Source: CAYWTS01 sp964461265 (GTDB taxonomy: Bacteria; Bacteroidota; Ignavibacteria; Tepidaquicellales; OLB5). Taken from it: a stretch of DNA of 60,660 nt. The notes under the pieces were generated by a model. It searched no databases, was not told where the DNA came from, and saw only the letters and a program-made list of their open reading frames with translations. This document shows, piece by piece, positions 25,780-35,586 of the stretch. The stretch's first letter is position 1, and every line of letters starts with the position of its first letter. A program made the position numbers and the translations under genes. The stretch covers positions 1 through 60,660 of the forward strand of contig CAYWTS010000010.1 of NCBI GenBank assembly GCA_964461265.1. The letters are read 5' to 3'.

Positions 25780-27132
25780 TTACTTCAAACCGTATTTCTC
25801 CAGTTTATACCTTAAATTTCTTTCTGAAATACCTAGCAACTTAGCAGCCTGTGTCTGATTTCCGGATGTTTCTGAAAGTGCTTTGAATATCATTTCTTTT
25901 TCAAGCTGTTCTACCCGCTCATTCAAACCCATATCAGATAAATCAGAATCAATATATTTCGATTTATCCGAAATTAATATATCATCGGTCGTTATAAAAC
26001 CGTCGCGGGATAATACAATGGCTCGGTGAATAATATTTTCAAGTTCCCTAACATTTCCCGGGTAATCGTATCTCATAAGCAGGTTTTGCGCCTCACGTGA
26101 TATTTCAATTTCTTTCGACTGACTTTCAAAAGAGTATTTTTTAACAAAATGATTTATCAGCTCCGAAACATCTTCCTTACGTTCGCGTAAAGGCGGTATA
26201 TATATGTTAACAACATTTAACCTGTAATAAAGATCTTCCCTGAATTTATTACCGGCAATTTCTGTCATTAATACTTTATTAGTTGCTGCAATTACCCTTA
26301 CATCTACCTCAATGGATTTAGATGAGCCGACACGTTCAAACCTGCCTTCCTGTAAAACTCTAAGCAGTTTAACCTGTGTCGATTGAGGCAGGTCACCCAC
26401 CTCATCAAGAAAAATAGTACCACCGTCTGCAGTTTCGAAACGTCCGATCCTCTGTTTATCGGCACCAGTGAATGAACCTTTTTCGTGACCAAATAATTCG
26501 CTTTCTATTAAATTTTCATTCAATGCAGCACAATTTACTGTTACAAAAGGTTTATTTGCCCGTTTACTTGAGTAGTGAATAGCCTGTGAAATAATCTCTT
26601 TTCCTGTTCCGCTTTCACCCTGTATCAGCACGCTGGCATGACTTTTTGCAACCCTTGAAGCAATACTAAGCACTTCCTGCATTTTAGGTGATGAAGCAAT
26701 AATGCCCGAAAATCCGAATTTTTCTTTTATCCTGCTGCGTAAACTTGTAACTTCTGAAATCAGTTCCTGACGCTCCAATATTTTCCCTATCATTAATTCA
26801 AGTTCATCCAGGTCGATCGGTTTTGTCAGGTAGTCGTATGCACCTTCCTGTATAGCTTTGACTGCATCCCCGATTGTTCCATACGCTGTCATTATCACAA
26901 CCGAAATTTCCGGATTAATTTTCCTTGCTTCCTTTAAAAGCCATAAACCGTCTTTTCCCGGCATCTTGAAATCAGTTAATACTATATCGACAATTTTCTC
27001 ATTTACAAACTGCACGGCATCCGGGGCATTGGATGCTTCCAATATCATGAATCCTTTTTTAGATAAATAACCGGAGAGAATCGCTCTTTGAGAAGATTCA
27101 TCATCTACAATCAAGATAGTTTTATTCTTCAT
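25780..27132 (-). CDS. Sigma-54-dependent response regulator, NtrC family
   Basis: 450 residues. Receiver domain (about 1-120, phosphate acceptor Asp54 in VLTDFKMPG), AAA+ domain (about 140-370) with Walker A GESGTGKE, the sigma-54 contact loop GSFTGADK and Walker B GGTIFLDEVG, and a Fis-type helix-turn-helix at the end (NQTQAAKLLGISERNLRYKL). It overlaps the sensor kinase gene by 4 bases. When phosphorylated it should open sigma-54 promoters; a near-consensus one lies downstream at 25458-25473. Confidence 0.95.
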   Translation of the reverse strand: MKNKTILIVDDESSQRAILSGYLSKKGFMILEASNAPDAVQFVNEKIVDIVLTDFKMPGKDGLWLLKEARKINPEISVVIMTAYGTIGDAVKAIQEGAYDYLTKPIDLDELELMIGKILERQELISEVTSLRSRIKEKFGFSGIIASSPKMQEVLSIASRVAKSHASVLIQGESGTGKEIISQAIHYSSKRANKPFVTVNCAALNENLIESELFGHEKGSFTGADKQRIGRFETADGGTIFLDEVGDLPQSTQVKLLRVLQEGRFERVGSSKSIEVDVRVIAATNKVLMTEIAGNKFREDLYYRLNVVNIYIPPLRERKEDVSELINHFVKKYSFESQSKEIEISREAQNLLMRYDYPGNVRELENIIHRAIVLSRDGFITTDDILISDKSKYIDSDLSDMGLNERVEQLEKEMIFKALSETSGNQTQAAKLLGISERNLRYKLEKYGLK

Positions 27133-29165
27133 CTTAATGGAATTTCTATGGTGAATTTTGAACCCTTACCCTCAATGCTTTCAACCTGTATAACACCATC
27201 ATGCTGTGAAACAATTTGCTGAACTACTGCTAAGCCAAGTCCTGTTCCTTCAGGCTTAGTTGTGAAATATATATTAAATATTTTATTAATAATATCCTGT
27301 GATATTCCGCAGCCTGTATCTTCGACAATAAAAACGGCTTTATTAGCTTGTTGTTTTAAGCTTAGTTTTATCTCACCGCCCGATTTTATCGAATCTGAAG
27401 CATTCTGCAGCAAATTCAGCAATACTTGTTTCATAAGGTCTTTATCGATATATAAAGTAATATTATCCGATGATACCACAGAGAATCTGTTTCCTTTAGC
27501 TTCAATCTGAGGCCGAACCAGCAATCCGATATCATCGATGAATGCATCCGAAGATACTTTTTCTCTTTTTAATTCAGGTGGCTTTGAAAACTTAAGGAAT
27601 TGCTCAATTATCTTATTAACACGCTGGGTTTCATCAAGCAGAAGGTTAGTGATATTTGTAAACTCTTCTGCTTTATCCCGTGCAGGCATGAATTCTTTTT
27701 TCAATCTCTGTGCTACCATACCTATTGCATTCAGCGGGTTTCTTATCTCATGAGCAACACCCGATGCAAGCTCACCCATCGCCGTGACTTTCTCCTGACG
27801 TTTAATATTTTCTTCAAGCTTTCTTTGTTCTGTTATATCTCTTAACACTATGGTAAACGCATCAATAGTTCCTTCACTTTTATATGTAAACATCGTATCG
27901 GCAATTAAACTTTTTAAGTTATATTGATATTCGAAATTCTCCAGCCTGATATTATTTCTGAAGCTGTCAATAATACGGTGATGATTCAGGAATTCAAACG
28001 ATTTAAAATTTTTGCCAATCACATCTTCTTCTTTTAATCCAAACATTCCGGCAGCTTTCATATTGAATATTGTAATTATACCGTCCGGTCTGCAGGTAAT
28101 AACTGCATCGGTCATATTTTCCAGAATATTACCCGTATACGTCTGAATACTCTTATATTGTGTACTAATAACCTTTAAACTTTGTTTTACAAAAATTATG
28201 CTCAGAACAATCATACTCAAAAGAAATAATACAATGGTAATAATAACCGCTCTTCTGGATGTCCTGCTTTCGACTGCCCTTAGCTCATCGGTGGAAAGTC
28301 CTATTCTGAACAATCCGATTTTTTCACTGTCAACTTTGAAAGTTTTTACTACTTCATAAACATCCATTCCTGAATATGTAAATTCCCTCGAAAAAGGTTC
28401 TTCCAGTCTGTATGCATTAACCAGGAAACTATCGCTCCCGATTGGGTTAATATCAATTACATCTTTAGATGCAGATATTATACCCTTATCGTCCTGCAGA
28501 ATAATGTATTCGATGCCTTCGGAAGTACCAAGGTCCTGAATCATTTTACCGAAACCTATTTTTTTCCTGAATTCAAGGAGGTAAGATGCATCTACATTCA
28601 ATACAATTACACCCGGTGTTATTCTGCGTTTAACTGCTACAGCAAACCTGCTTCCTTCCTCGTGACGGGCTTCTTTCAGTCCGATAATAATTTCCTCTTC
28701 CTTTCCCTCAAGTATCGGACTGAAAAAATCTGCTGGGGAATGTTTTGAAGGTAGATTTAAATGTGATGAGTCAGGGATAAAACTGCTAATGACTTTTTCA
28801 CCGTTGCTATCGAAAATATTTATCCTGTATATCCCGTTTTCAGCAGCTATTTGTTCAAGCTCCGGCTGAGTAAGAGTATGTGCAGTTTCAAGCCTTGCAA
28901 TCATTCTTCCGGCGCTTAAAAGCCGCATTGATATTAATTCTTCTATCTCTTCATTTGAGAGTACAGCATTTTTACTGCTCATAATTACCGTTTCAACTAT
29001 TGAAACTGCATTTTCTCTCATAACATGCCGGATTTCTTCTTTGCTTTGTGACAGCTCGAACATCACCGATACAATCATAATTATAGCTATAACAACGGCA
29101 GCTAAAATAATGTAACCCGATTTAAGTTGTGTAAAAATGTGGGCTATTTTATTTTCCTGTTTCAA
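27129..29165 (-). CDS. Membrane sensor histidine kinase
   Basis: 678 residues. Membrane helix about 15-35, a periplasmic sensor of about 240 residues that resembles a double-Cache fold (ends near GLFRIGLSTDELRAVE), second helix about 296-316, a PAS domain (about 340-430), a HisKA dimerisation domain with His in SGVAHEIRNPLN (near residue 472), and an HATPase domain with N-box, DTGCGI and GTGLGLAVV. Partner of the overlapping response regulator. The ligand is unknown; the upstream polyferredoxin gene, 22 bases away, hints at a redox or electron-transfer cue. Confidence 0.93.
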   Translation of the reverse strand: MKQENKIAHIFTQLKSGYIILAAVVIAIIMIVSVMFELSQSKEEIRHVMRENAVSIVETVIMSSKNAVLSNEEIEELISMRLLSAGRMIARLETAHTLTQPELEQIAAENGIYRINIFDSNGEKVISSFIPDSSHLNLPSKHSPADFFSPILEGKEEEIIIGLKEARHEEGSRFAVAVKRRITPGVIVLNVDASYLLEFRKKIGFGKMIQDLGTSEGIEYIILQDDKGIISASKDVIDINPIGSDSFLVNAYRLEEPFSREFTYSGMDVYEVVKTFKVDSEKIGLFRIGLSTDELRAVESRTSRRAVIITIVLFLLSMIVLSIIFVKQSLKVISTQYKSIQTYTGNILENMTDAVITCRPDGIITIFNMKAAGMFGLKEEDVIGKNFKSFEFLNHHRIIDSFRNNIRLENFEYQYNLKSLIADTMFTYKSEGTIDAFTIVLRDITEQRKLEENIKRQEKVTAMGELASGVAHEIRNPLNAIGMVAQRLKKEFMPARDKAEEFTNITNLLLDETQRVNKIIEQFLKFSKPPELKREKVSSDAFIDDIGLLVRPQIEAKGNRFSVVSSDNITLYIDKDLMKQVLLNLLQNASDSIKSGGEIKLSLKQQANKAVFIVEDTGCGISQDIINKIFNIYFTTKPEGTGLGLAVVQQIVSQHDGVIQVESIEGKGSKFTIEIPLR

Positions 29166-29187
29166 CTTATAGGAATCTCGTTAATAT

Positions 29188-30099
29188 TTATTTCTTCTTC
29201 AATCCGAAATACACAGCATCGAACACACACTCATTTATGCACGTTCCGCACAGGTGGCAGTCGGCACGGAATTTCTTTTCATCAATCTTATCATTAAATG
29301 ATGGGCATGGTGCTTCGACCTCACATATACCGCAAGAAGTGCATTTAGACTTATCTATCCTTACCCTCATGAATGAGAATTGTTCAATTAACCATGTTAA
29401 TAAACCCATCGGACAAATAAAATAACAAAACGGCCTGAAAAGAACTAAGCTTGCCGCAAGTATTACAATGAGGAAAACGATAAGTCCAAGCAACTCCCAT
29501 GGCGGCATTTCAAAATTCCAGTGAATCAAATCGAATAAATTTATATAAGCATAAATCGAAAATCCAAGCGTAAACACTATGACAAAAAATAACACTGCAA
29601 TACCGGTTCTGATGCTGTTGCTTATCTTAAAGGGTACTTTCCAATTCTTCTTTAGTTTTTTAAGGAAAGGAATCTTATATAATAATTCCTGTAAAGCACC
29701 AACAGGACATGCTGTTCCGCAAAATCCTTTTGTAGCGATTAACGAAAGTATACTTATTGCAATCAAAGTTGCAAGAAAATGATTTTTTAAACCAAACAGG
29801 AACGGTTTTGTTGTCGAACAAACCGGCGTAGGCGTAATAAAGAGCTGATGGATAAAATAACTTATTGTACCAAAAATCAAAAATGAGGCGGACATTAGGA
29901 TTATTCGAGTTTTTGTATCTAACTTCTTTGCCCAAATTAAATATATTCCTATAGCAGCAATAAAATATACAATAATGTATTTAGTTTGTGTTATTAACTG
30001 CCAGAAGCTCATTTTCCCTCTCATCTCGCCTTCCTGGGCAAAAAGAAAAATAGGAATAAAAACGATAATTAGTGTAAATATTATTTTCTTAATACGCAT
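29188..30099 (-). CDS. Membrane polyferredoxin (NapH/CcoG-like 4Fe-4S protein)
   Basis: 303 residues with about five membrane helices. Conserved Cys-Pro pairs in CGTACPVGALQEL and FCYFICPMGLL sit between the helices, and a C-terminal ferredoxin has CTSCGICEVEAPCP and CHLCGTCINEC for two clusters. Such proteins pass electrons across or along the inner membrane, as NapH does for nitrate reductase. It is the first gene of an operon with a sensor kinase and a sigma-54 activator, so it may feed or sense the redox signal. A leader hydrophobic stretch at 1-22 could be a signal peptide or the first helix. Confidence 0.88.
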   Translation of the reverse strand: MRIKKIIFTLIIVFIPIFLFAQEGEMRGKMSFWQLITQTKYIIVYFIAAIGIYLIWAKKLDTKTRIILMSASFLIFGTISYFIHQLFITPTPVCSTTKPFLFGLKNHFLATLIAISILSLIATKGFCGTACPVGALQELLYKIPFLKKLKKNWKVPFKISNSIRTGIAVLFFVIVFTLGFSIYAYINLFDLIHWNFEMPPWELLGLIVFLIVILAASLVLFRPFCYFICPMGLLTWLIEQFSFMRVRIDKSKCTSCGICEVEAPCPSFNDKIDEKKFRADCHLCGTCINECVFDAVYFGLKKK

Positions 30100-30251
30100 A
30101 GTTACTCATTATTACAAAAATAAAACAAGTAACGAATGAAATACTATGATTTTTATCAGGGATTAAAATAATGGATACTATTAAGATTGGTTTGAGTGTT
30201 AAAAATAATTTGATTATACGGGAGCTATTTTTTTCTCTCTTTTTCTATCAT
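30100..30251. other. Promoter region of the polyferredoxin-kinase-regulator operon
   Basis: 152 AT-rich bases between the operon start and the broken gene. I looked for a sigma-54 motif here and did not find one, so the regulator operon itself is probably read by another sigma factor. Confidence 0.35.
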
Positions 30252-30548
30252 TTATAATAATCTCTTTTGCCGAGCAGAAATGTTCGGTGTATCAGAGCTA
30301 TACACTTTATCTCCCTGTCCGGCTGCTACTATAGCACCGGTAATTAAACCAACTCCAACACCTAAAGATGCACCAAAAAGAAATCCTATCCAAACATTTG
30401 GACCCCACTTACTGGTACCTTTATCTAGATCATAAATAAGACCTATTAAAGTAAATCAATAGTAGACGTAAATTGTGAAAGTGATTCAGACGATAGAATT
30501 ATCAGAAATAAAAAAAGAAGAGATATTTTGTAAAATATCTTTTCGCAT
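30252..30548 (-). pseudogene. Frameshifted small exported glycine-rich membrane protein
   Basis: On the minus strand a start at 30546-30548 is followed, in a shifted frame, by a typical signal peptide (KIFYKISLLFLFLIILSS ... SQF), and then after another shift near 30450 by a glycine-zipper-like helix (WIGFLFGASLGVGVGLITGAIVAAG) and a polar end stopping at 30252. No single frame covers it, so at least two indels break the gene. Either a decaying gene or assembly errors. Intact relatives would be exported proteins of about 95 residues. Confidence 0.55.
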
Positions 30549-30647
30549 TTTTATGTGTTTGCATAACCGCCTCCCCTCAATATTAAAGGTAAGATAATAT
30601 TAATTAAAGGGGAATATTAAAATGTTTTGTTATGATAACATATATTT

Positions 30648-30863
30648 TCAAAGTAAATTTTTATTTTGAATCGTCCCTGATTCCTGAACTTTTTTCCTCC
30701 GCTTTGTTGGGTTTGTATGAAATAAAGTTGCAAGCCCTGATAAAGAAACCAGTAAAACCGTTAAAGGTTCATAATCTAAATCCCTTATAAACCAAAGAGT
30801 TGCTATTACTACCAGCAATAAATCAAAAACCACCAACGTTCTGTGAAATTTTTTATGCCACAT
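30648..30863 (-). CDS. Small membrane protein, two helices
   Basis: 71 residues with two hydrophobic helices (about 9-26 and 33-48) and a basic C-terminal tail (TNPTKRRKKVQES). No family recognised. It starts 12 bases after the permease stop and is read in the same direction, which supports it as a real co-transcribed gene. Confidence 0.6.
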   Translation of the reverse strand: MWHKKFHRTLVVFDLLLVVIATLWFIRDLDYEPLTVLLVSLSGLATLFHTNPTKRRKKVQESGTIQNKNLL

Positions 30864-30875
30864 TGCTTATTTATG

Positions 30876-32291
30876 TTAATTGTTTCGTTTCTTCCTGAAA
30901 TAAAAGTAAAACGGAACGCCAATAACAACTAATATCAGTCCGAAAACTGCATTACGTATGTTTTCCTTAAGGCTGAAAATTACAAAAAAAGCTGAAAACA
31001 ATACGAATACAATCGGCAGTACGGGGTAACCGATAACTTTATAGGGACGTTCTGCATCTGGCATTTTTTTACGCAGTACAATAACACCGTAAGCACCAAG
31101 CCCGTAAAATATCCATGAAACAAAAATCAGCATATCGGTAATCTGGTCGAATGTTCCCGTCATTACAATCAGAGATGCCCAAACCCCCTGTATTATAATC
31201 GAGACTCCCGGCGTGTGGTATTTACTGTGAACATCTTCCAGTTTCCTGAAAAACAGCCTGTCTTTAGCCATAGCATAATACACACGTGCCGAGGCAAGTA
31301 TAGTTCCGTTAGTTGTTCCGAAAGTCGATACCATTACTGCAATGGCAATGAATGCACCCCCCCAGTCACCTACAACAGCTCTCATTACATCGGATGCAAC
31401 GAGTGAGGATTGACCCATTTTTTCAACGGGCAGAATATATACATATGCAAAATTAATTAATGTGTAAACAACAATTACAAAACCAACCCCTATCATTAAT
31501 GCTCTCGGTATATTACGCTGAGGTTGTTTAATTTCAGCTCCAAGATAAGTAATATTATTCCACCCGTCATACGCCCAAAATGCACCGCTTAAAGCAAGAA
31601 CAATTGCACCAAGCAATGTTCCTGACGGGTATTGAAAAGCTTGATTAACAAACGGGGTAAAGTTAGAAACCGCACCGCTGCCAATAATAAATGCGAGCAA
31701 TATGATAACCGCAATCGCTATGTTTTTTAAAACATTGAAAATATTATTCACCACACCGCCGAACACAACACCAAAATAATTTACCAGTGATAAAAACATA
31801 ATTAAAATTATTGTGGCTATTTTTAAACCTATGTCTTTTAGCGGGTAACAGTCGAGTACACTCACACCAGCAACAGGTATAGAAAATCCCCACGATTCCC
31901 ATACTGACGAAAGATGAGGTGACGGAAAGAAATATTCGAGATAGCCTGAAAAAACGTAAGCTATTGCAGCTATTGAACCGGTTTGTATTACAGCAAAGAT
32001 CGACCAGCCGTAAATGTAAGCAGTAAATTCACCATACATTTCTCTGAAATAAACGTACTGTCCGCCTGCACGCGGAATCATTCCCGTTACTTCAGCATTT
32101 ATTAAAGCACCTATCAATGTAACCACACCGGCAATTACCCATATAGCTATCATAATTCCCGGTGCACCAAGCTCAGCCGACATTGTTGCTGATTTCTTAA
32201 AAATACCAGAGCCTATCATAGCACTGATTACAATAGATACTGAGGTGAATAAACCGAGCTTTTGAAGGAGTGTTGGCTTTGTTTCCATCAT
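30876..32291 (-). CDS. APC-family amino acid permease
   Basis: 471 residues with 12 predicted membrane helices. The first helix has the APC signature SAMIGSGIFKKSA, and helix 6 region WAYDGWNNITYLGAEIKQPQRNIPRA is typical of the LAT/amino acid-polyamine-organocation group. Probably an amino acid exchanger or symporter in the inner membrane; substrate cannot be told from sequence alone. Followed by a small membrane protein gene. Confidence 0.9.
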   Translation of the reverse strand: MMETKPTLLQKLGLFTSVSIVISAMIGSGIFKKSATMSAELGAPGIMIAIWVIAGVVTLIGALINAEVTGMIPRAGGQYVYFREMYGEFTAYIYGWSIFAVIQTGSIAAIAYVFSGYLEYFFPSPHLSSVWESWGFSIPVAGVSVLDCYPLKDIGLKIATIILIMFLSLVNYFGVVFGGVVNNIFNVLKNIAIAVIILLAFIIGSGAVSNFTPFVNQAFQYPSGTLLGAIVLALSGAFWAYDGWNNITYLGAEIKQPQRNIPRALMIGVGFVIVVYTLINFAYVYILPVEKMGQSSLVASDVMRAVVGDWGGAFIAIAVMVSTFGTTNGTILASARVYYAMAKDRLFFRKLEDVHSKYHTPGVSIIIQGVWASLIVMTGTFDQITDMLIFVSWIFYGLGAYGVIVLRKKMPDAERPYKVIGYPVLPIVFVLFSAFFVIFSLKENIRNAVFGLILVVIGVPFYFYFRKKRNN

Positions 32292-32394
32292 GTGTTGAAT
32301 AATAGAATTAAATATCCAAACATAGTGATGAAAGTTTAAAATTACAAAGTGAATAAATAATAATGGGTTATGGATATTATAAGCCTCGGCTTAA

Positions 32395-32478
32395 ACGGGG
32401 TTTTTAGTAGCGGGGGGTGGGTTTTCCCGAAGGGATTCCTTTGGAAGAACCACCGTCCGCTGATTGGCGGATATGAAC
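32395..32478 (-). repeat. Scrambled copy of the tRNA-fMet 3' end
   Basis: A 20-base stretch at 32405-32424 is identical to the 3' part of the initiator tRNA at 32756-32775. It is followed by a 22-base insertion (32425-32446) made of two tiny perfect hairpins (TCCC-GAA-GGGA and TTCC-TTT-GGAA), then GAACCACCG (32447-32455), again as in the tRNA, then a third hairpin TCCGC-TGATTG-GCGGA. It forms the far boundary of the inserted GIY-YIG gene. Confidence 0.7.
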
Positions 32479-32724
32479 CTATTTACTACTATGGCTTCTT
32501 ATAAATTCCCAGCCTTTATAGCTCTTTAACTCTCTTTCTCTTTTCATTGCTTCTGCTTTCGTTTTAAATTCCTCTGTATATATTATATTACAGGGTCTGT
32601 ATTTTACAGTCCACCCTTTCTTGGATAATTCATTATGTGATTTAAATCGATTTTTTAGGTTTGATGTATAGCCAATGTATATTTTATTGTACTTTTTTGA
32701 ATATAATGAATAGACTGTAAACAT
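32479..32724 (-). CDS. Small GIY-YIG nuclease-family protein
   Basis: 81 residues, the single-domain URI/YhbQ-like type. Seen: VYSLYSKKYNKIYIGYTSNLKNR (the GIY-YIG strand pair with the catalytic Tyr and Arg) and the helix with Glu in AEAMKRERELKSYKG. Members cut DNA in repair or homing, but the single-domain bacterial ones are poorly studied. It sits between an intact initiator tRNA and a broken copy of that tRNA's 3' end, as if it entered the tRNA gene. Confidence 0.85.
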   Translation of the reverse strand: MFTVYSLYSKKYNKIYIGYTSNLKNRFKSHNELSKKGWTVKYRPCNIIYTEEFKTKAEAMKRERELKSYKGWEFIRSHSSK

Positions 32725-32729
32725 AATGT

Positions 32730-32753
32730 AAAAACCCCGCTTTACGGGGTTTA
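32730..32753 (-). terminator. Terminator of tRNA-fMet
   Basis: AAACCCCG (32732-32739) pairs with CGGGGTTT (32745-32752), with a T run after it on the minus strand, directly downstream of the tRNA. Confidence 0.7.
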
Positions 32754-32758
32754 TCTAG

Positions 32759-32830
<72 letters not shown>

Positions 32831-32946
32831 ATATTAATTTGCAAATATAGTTTTATTCTCAGCAGTTATCAAGATACTGTTTTATACACTCTTTTTACAC
32901 TCATTCAATACATAATTATGTTTGTGAACGGTACGGCCGTTCACTA

Positions 32947-35586
32947 TTATTCCTGCAAACTATTTAATGACAGATTTAGCTTCTCAAGTTTAACAACATT
33001 ATCATTATACTTCTTCCTTTCATTCTCAACAACTGAAGGTGCTGCTTTATCAATGAATTTTTTATTTTGCAGCTTTTTCTCTAAATTGTTAACGAAAGAT
33101 TCTACCCTTGAAATCTCCTTCTGCAAACGCTGTTTCTCCTGTTCAATATCTATTAATCCTTCTACTTTAATATACACCTGAAATTGGCCGACCACGGATG
33201 TAACCGATTTTATCTTTGGTCTTTTAGAAAAATCATCTGCCAGAATAACGTCAAGGTGATTTATCCTTGCAAATACCTTTAAATAATGTTCAACTTCCGC
33301 AACATGCTGCACATCTTCATAAGAATGACAGGCAATAATAACATCACATTTTACAGAGGGGCTTAAGTTAATCTCTGATCTCAGGTTCCTGATTGCCGTT
33401 GTTAAATCCTGTAACTCTTCAAATTCCTTTTCAATTTCTGCCTGCACCCTGGTTTCATCCAAGACAGGGAATTTCGAAACTGAAATGCTCTCATCCGCTT
33501 TCCTCGCTTCAAGCGACTGCCACAATTCCTCGGTAATAAAAGGCATTACAGGGTGAAGCATTTTTAAAATATTTTCAAACAAATTTAAAGCATCCTTATA
33601 CAACCGGTTTGCCGAATCGGTATTTTCACCCGCTTTAATTTTCAATGCTTCAATATACCAATCACAGAAATCACGCCACACAAAATCGTACAATGCTTTA
33701 GAAGCTTCGTTAATCCTGTAGTTCTCCAGTGCCTGAACGAATGTTTTCAATGTTGAGTTAAACCGGCTATGTATCCATACATCAAAAATATCTTTTTCGT
33801 AATTTATATCAGTTTTTGTTTTTTCAACAGGGCGGTTCATCAATAAAAACCTGTATGCATTCCAGATCTTATTAGCGAAGTTTCGCCCTATTTCGCACTT
33901 CTCCTCGGAGAAGTAAACATCTATACCCATTGGAGCAAGATAAATGAGAGTAAATCTTAATGCATCTGTGCCGTATTTATCCATTAATTCAATTACATCG
34001 GGAGAGTTACCAAGACTTTTGCTTAGTTTTCTTCCCGTAACCTCACGTATAATGCTATGAAAATAAACATCACTAAACGGAATCTTTCCTGTAAATTCAA
34101 GCGAAGCCATTATCATTCTGGCAACCCAGAAGAAAATAATTTCAGGAGCAGTTGAAAGCATATCGGTAGGGAAAAATTTCCTCAAGTCTTCGGTTTCATC
34201 GGGCCAGCCCATTGTAGAAAACGGCCAGAGCCATGACGAAAACCAAGTGTCAAGCACATCGGGATCCTGTTCCCAGTTCTCTATGTCCTTCGGAGGTTCT
34301 GTTTCACAATAAAGCTCACCGTTATTTTTATTATACCAAACCGGAATCTGATGACCCCACCAAAGCTGACGCGAAATACACCAGTCCTTAATATTGGTCA
34401 TCCAGTGTTCATAAACTTTTGTCCACCTTTCAGGATAAAATTTAACCTTGCCCGAAAGCACTGCCTCAAGTGCAGGTTTTGCAAGTGTTTCCGTTTTTAC
34501 AAACCATTGGTTTGAGAGATACGGTTCAACAATTGTATCACCCCTTTCACTGTAACCGATATTGTGAACATAATCCTCTACCTTAACAAGTAAATTAAGT
34601 TCTTTAAGTTTGTCAACGATCTTTTTACGTGCATCAAACCTGTCCAGACCACTGTAAATTCCTGTCTTTTCATTCATCTTTCCTTTGTCGTCAATTACCT
34701 GCACTGTATCTAATTTATACTTCATACCTATTTCAAAGTCATTCTGGTCGTGAGCAGGTGTTATTTTCAATGCACCCGTGCCGAATTCCATATCAACATA
34801 TTCATCGGCAATAATAGGAATAACCCGTTCTGCTATAGGCAATAATACTTTTTTACCGAGAAATTTCTTAAATCTCTTATCATTCGGATTCACTGCAACA
34901 GCTGTATCACCCAGCATTGTTTCGGGTCTTGTGGTTGCAATTGTTATTGATACGCTTTTATCATCCAATAATGGATAATTTATGTAATACAGCTTATCTT
35001 TTTTTTCTTTGTAAACCACCTCTTCATCCGAGAGAGCTGTGCGTGCATCGGGATCCCAGTTAATAATACGCTTGCCTTTGTAAATTAAACCCTTCTTATA
35101 TAATTCTACAAACACTTTCCTAACTGCTTTTGAAAGACCTTCATCCATAGTAAAACGTTCCCTGTTCCAGTCAACCGAGGCTCCCATCCTCATAAGCTGT
35201 GACTTAATATTTGCATGGTACACCTTTTTCCACTCCCAGACTTTTTCGACAAACTTTTCACGTCCGAGGTCATAGCGTGTAAGACCTTCCTCCCTCAATT
35301 TTTTTTCAACTGCTGTTTGTGTAGCAATACCTGCGTGGTCGGTCCCAGGCAGCCAAAGAACACTGTAACCCGTCATTCTTTTCCATCGGGAATAAATATC
35401 CTGAATAGTATTATTAAGCATATGGCCGACATGTAAATTACCTGTAACATTCGGAGGAGGAATGACAATAGAATATTTGGGTTTATCTTCTTTGTTATCA
35501 GGTGCAAAGAAATTACCTTCGGACCAGAATCCTATAATTTTATACTCAACTTCCGAAGGTTTATATATCTTTGGAATATGACTCAT
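32947..35586 (-). CDS. valS: Valyl-tRNA synthetase
   Basis: 879 residues, full length. Class I signatures PNVTGNLHVGHMLN (HIGH) and GRKLSKSLGNSPD (KMSKS), the editing domain with TTRPETMLGDTAVAVNP, the tRNA-binding DCYIEALK-type helical domain, and the C-terminal coiled coil specific to ValRS (from about 810). Last gene of a five-gene overlapping operon and 4 bases overlapped with the ParA-like gene. Confidence 0.97.
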   Translation of the reverse strand: MSHIPKIYKPSEVEYKIIGFWSEGNFFAPDNKEDKPKYSIVIPPPNVTGNLHVGHMLNNTIQDIYSRWKRMTGYSVLWLPGTDHAGIATQTAVEKKLREEGLTRYDLGREKFVEKVWEWKKVYHANIKSQLMRMGASVDWNRERFTMDEGLSKAVRKVFVELYKKGLIYKGKRIINWDPDARTALSDEEVVYKEKKDKLYYINYPLLDDKSVSITIATTRPETMLGDTAVAVNPNDKRFKKFLGKKVLLPIAERVIPIIADEYVDMEFGTGALKITPAHDQNDFEIGMKYKLDTVQVIDDKGKMNEKTGIYSGLDRFDARKKIVDKLKELNLLVKVEDYVHNIGYSERGDTIVEPYLSNQWFVKTETLAKPALEAVLSGKVKFYPERWTKVYEHWMTNIKDWCISRQLWWGHQIPVWYNKNNGELYCETEPPKDIENWEQDPDVLDTWFSSWLWPFSTMGWPDETEDLRKFFPTDMLSTAPEIIFFWVARMIMASLEFTGKIPFSDVYFHSIIREVTGRKLSKSLGNSPDVIELMDKYGTDALRFTLIYLAPMGIDVYFSEEKCEIGRNFANKIWNAYRFLLMNRPVEKTKTDINYEKDIFDVWIHSRFNSTLKTFVQALENYRINEASKALYDFVWRDFCDWYIEALKIKAGENTDSANRLYKDALNLFENILKMLHPVMPFITEELWQSLEARKADESISVSKFPVLDETRVQAEIEKEFEELQDLTTAIRNLRSEINLSPSVKCDVIIACHSYEDVQHVAEVEHYLKVFARINHLDVILADDFSKRPKIKSVTSVVGQFQVYIKVEGLIDIEQEKQRLQKEISRVESFVNNLEKKLQNKKFIDKAAPSVVENERKKYNDNVVKLEKLNLSLNSLQE

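Noticed and set aside
30100..30251. Sigma-54 promoter for the polyferredoxin operon
   Set aside because: No GG-N10-GC motif of good quality found upstream of 30099.
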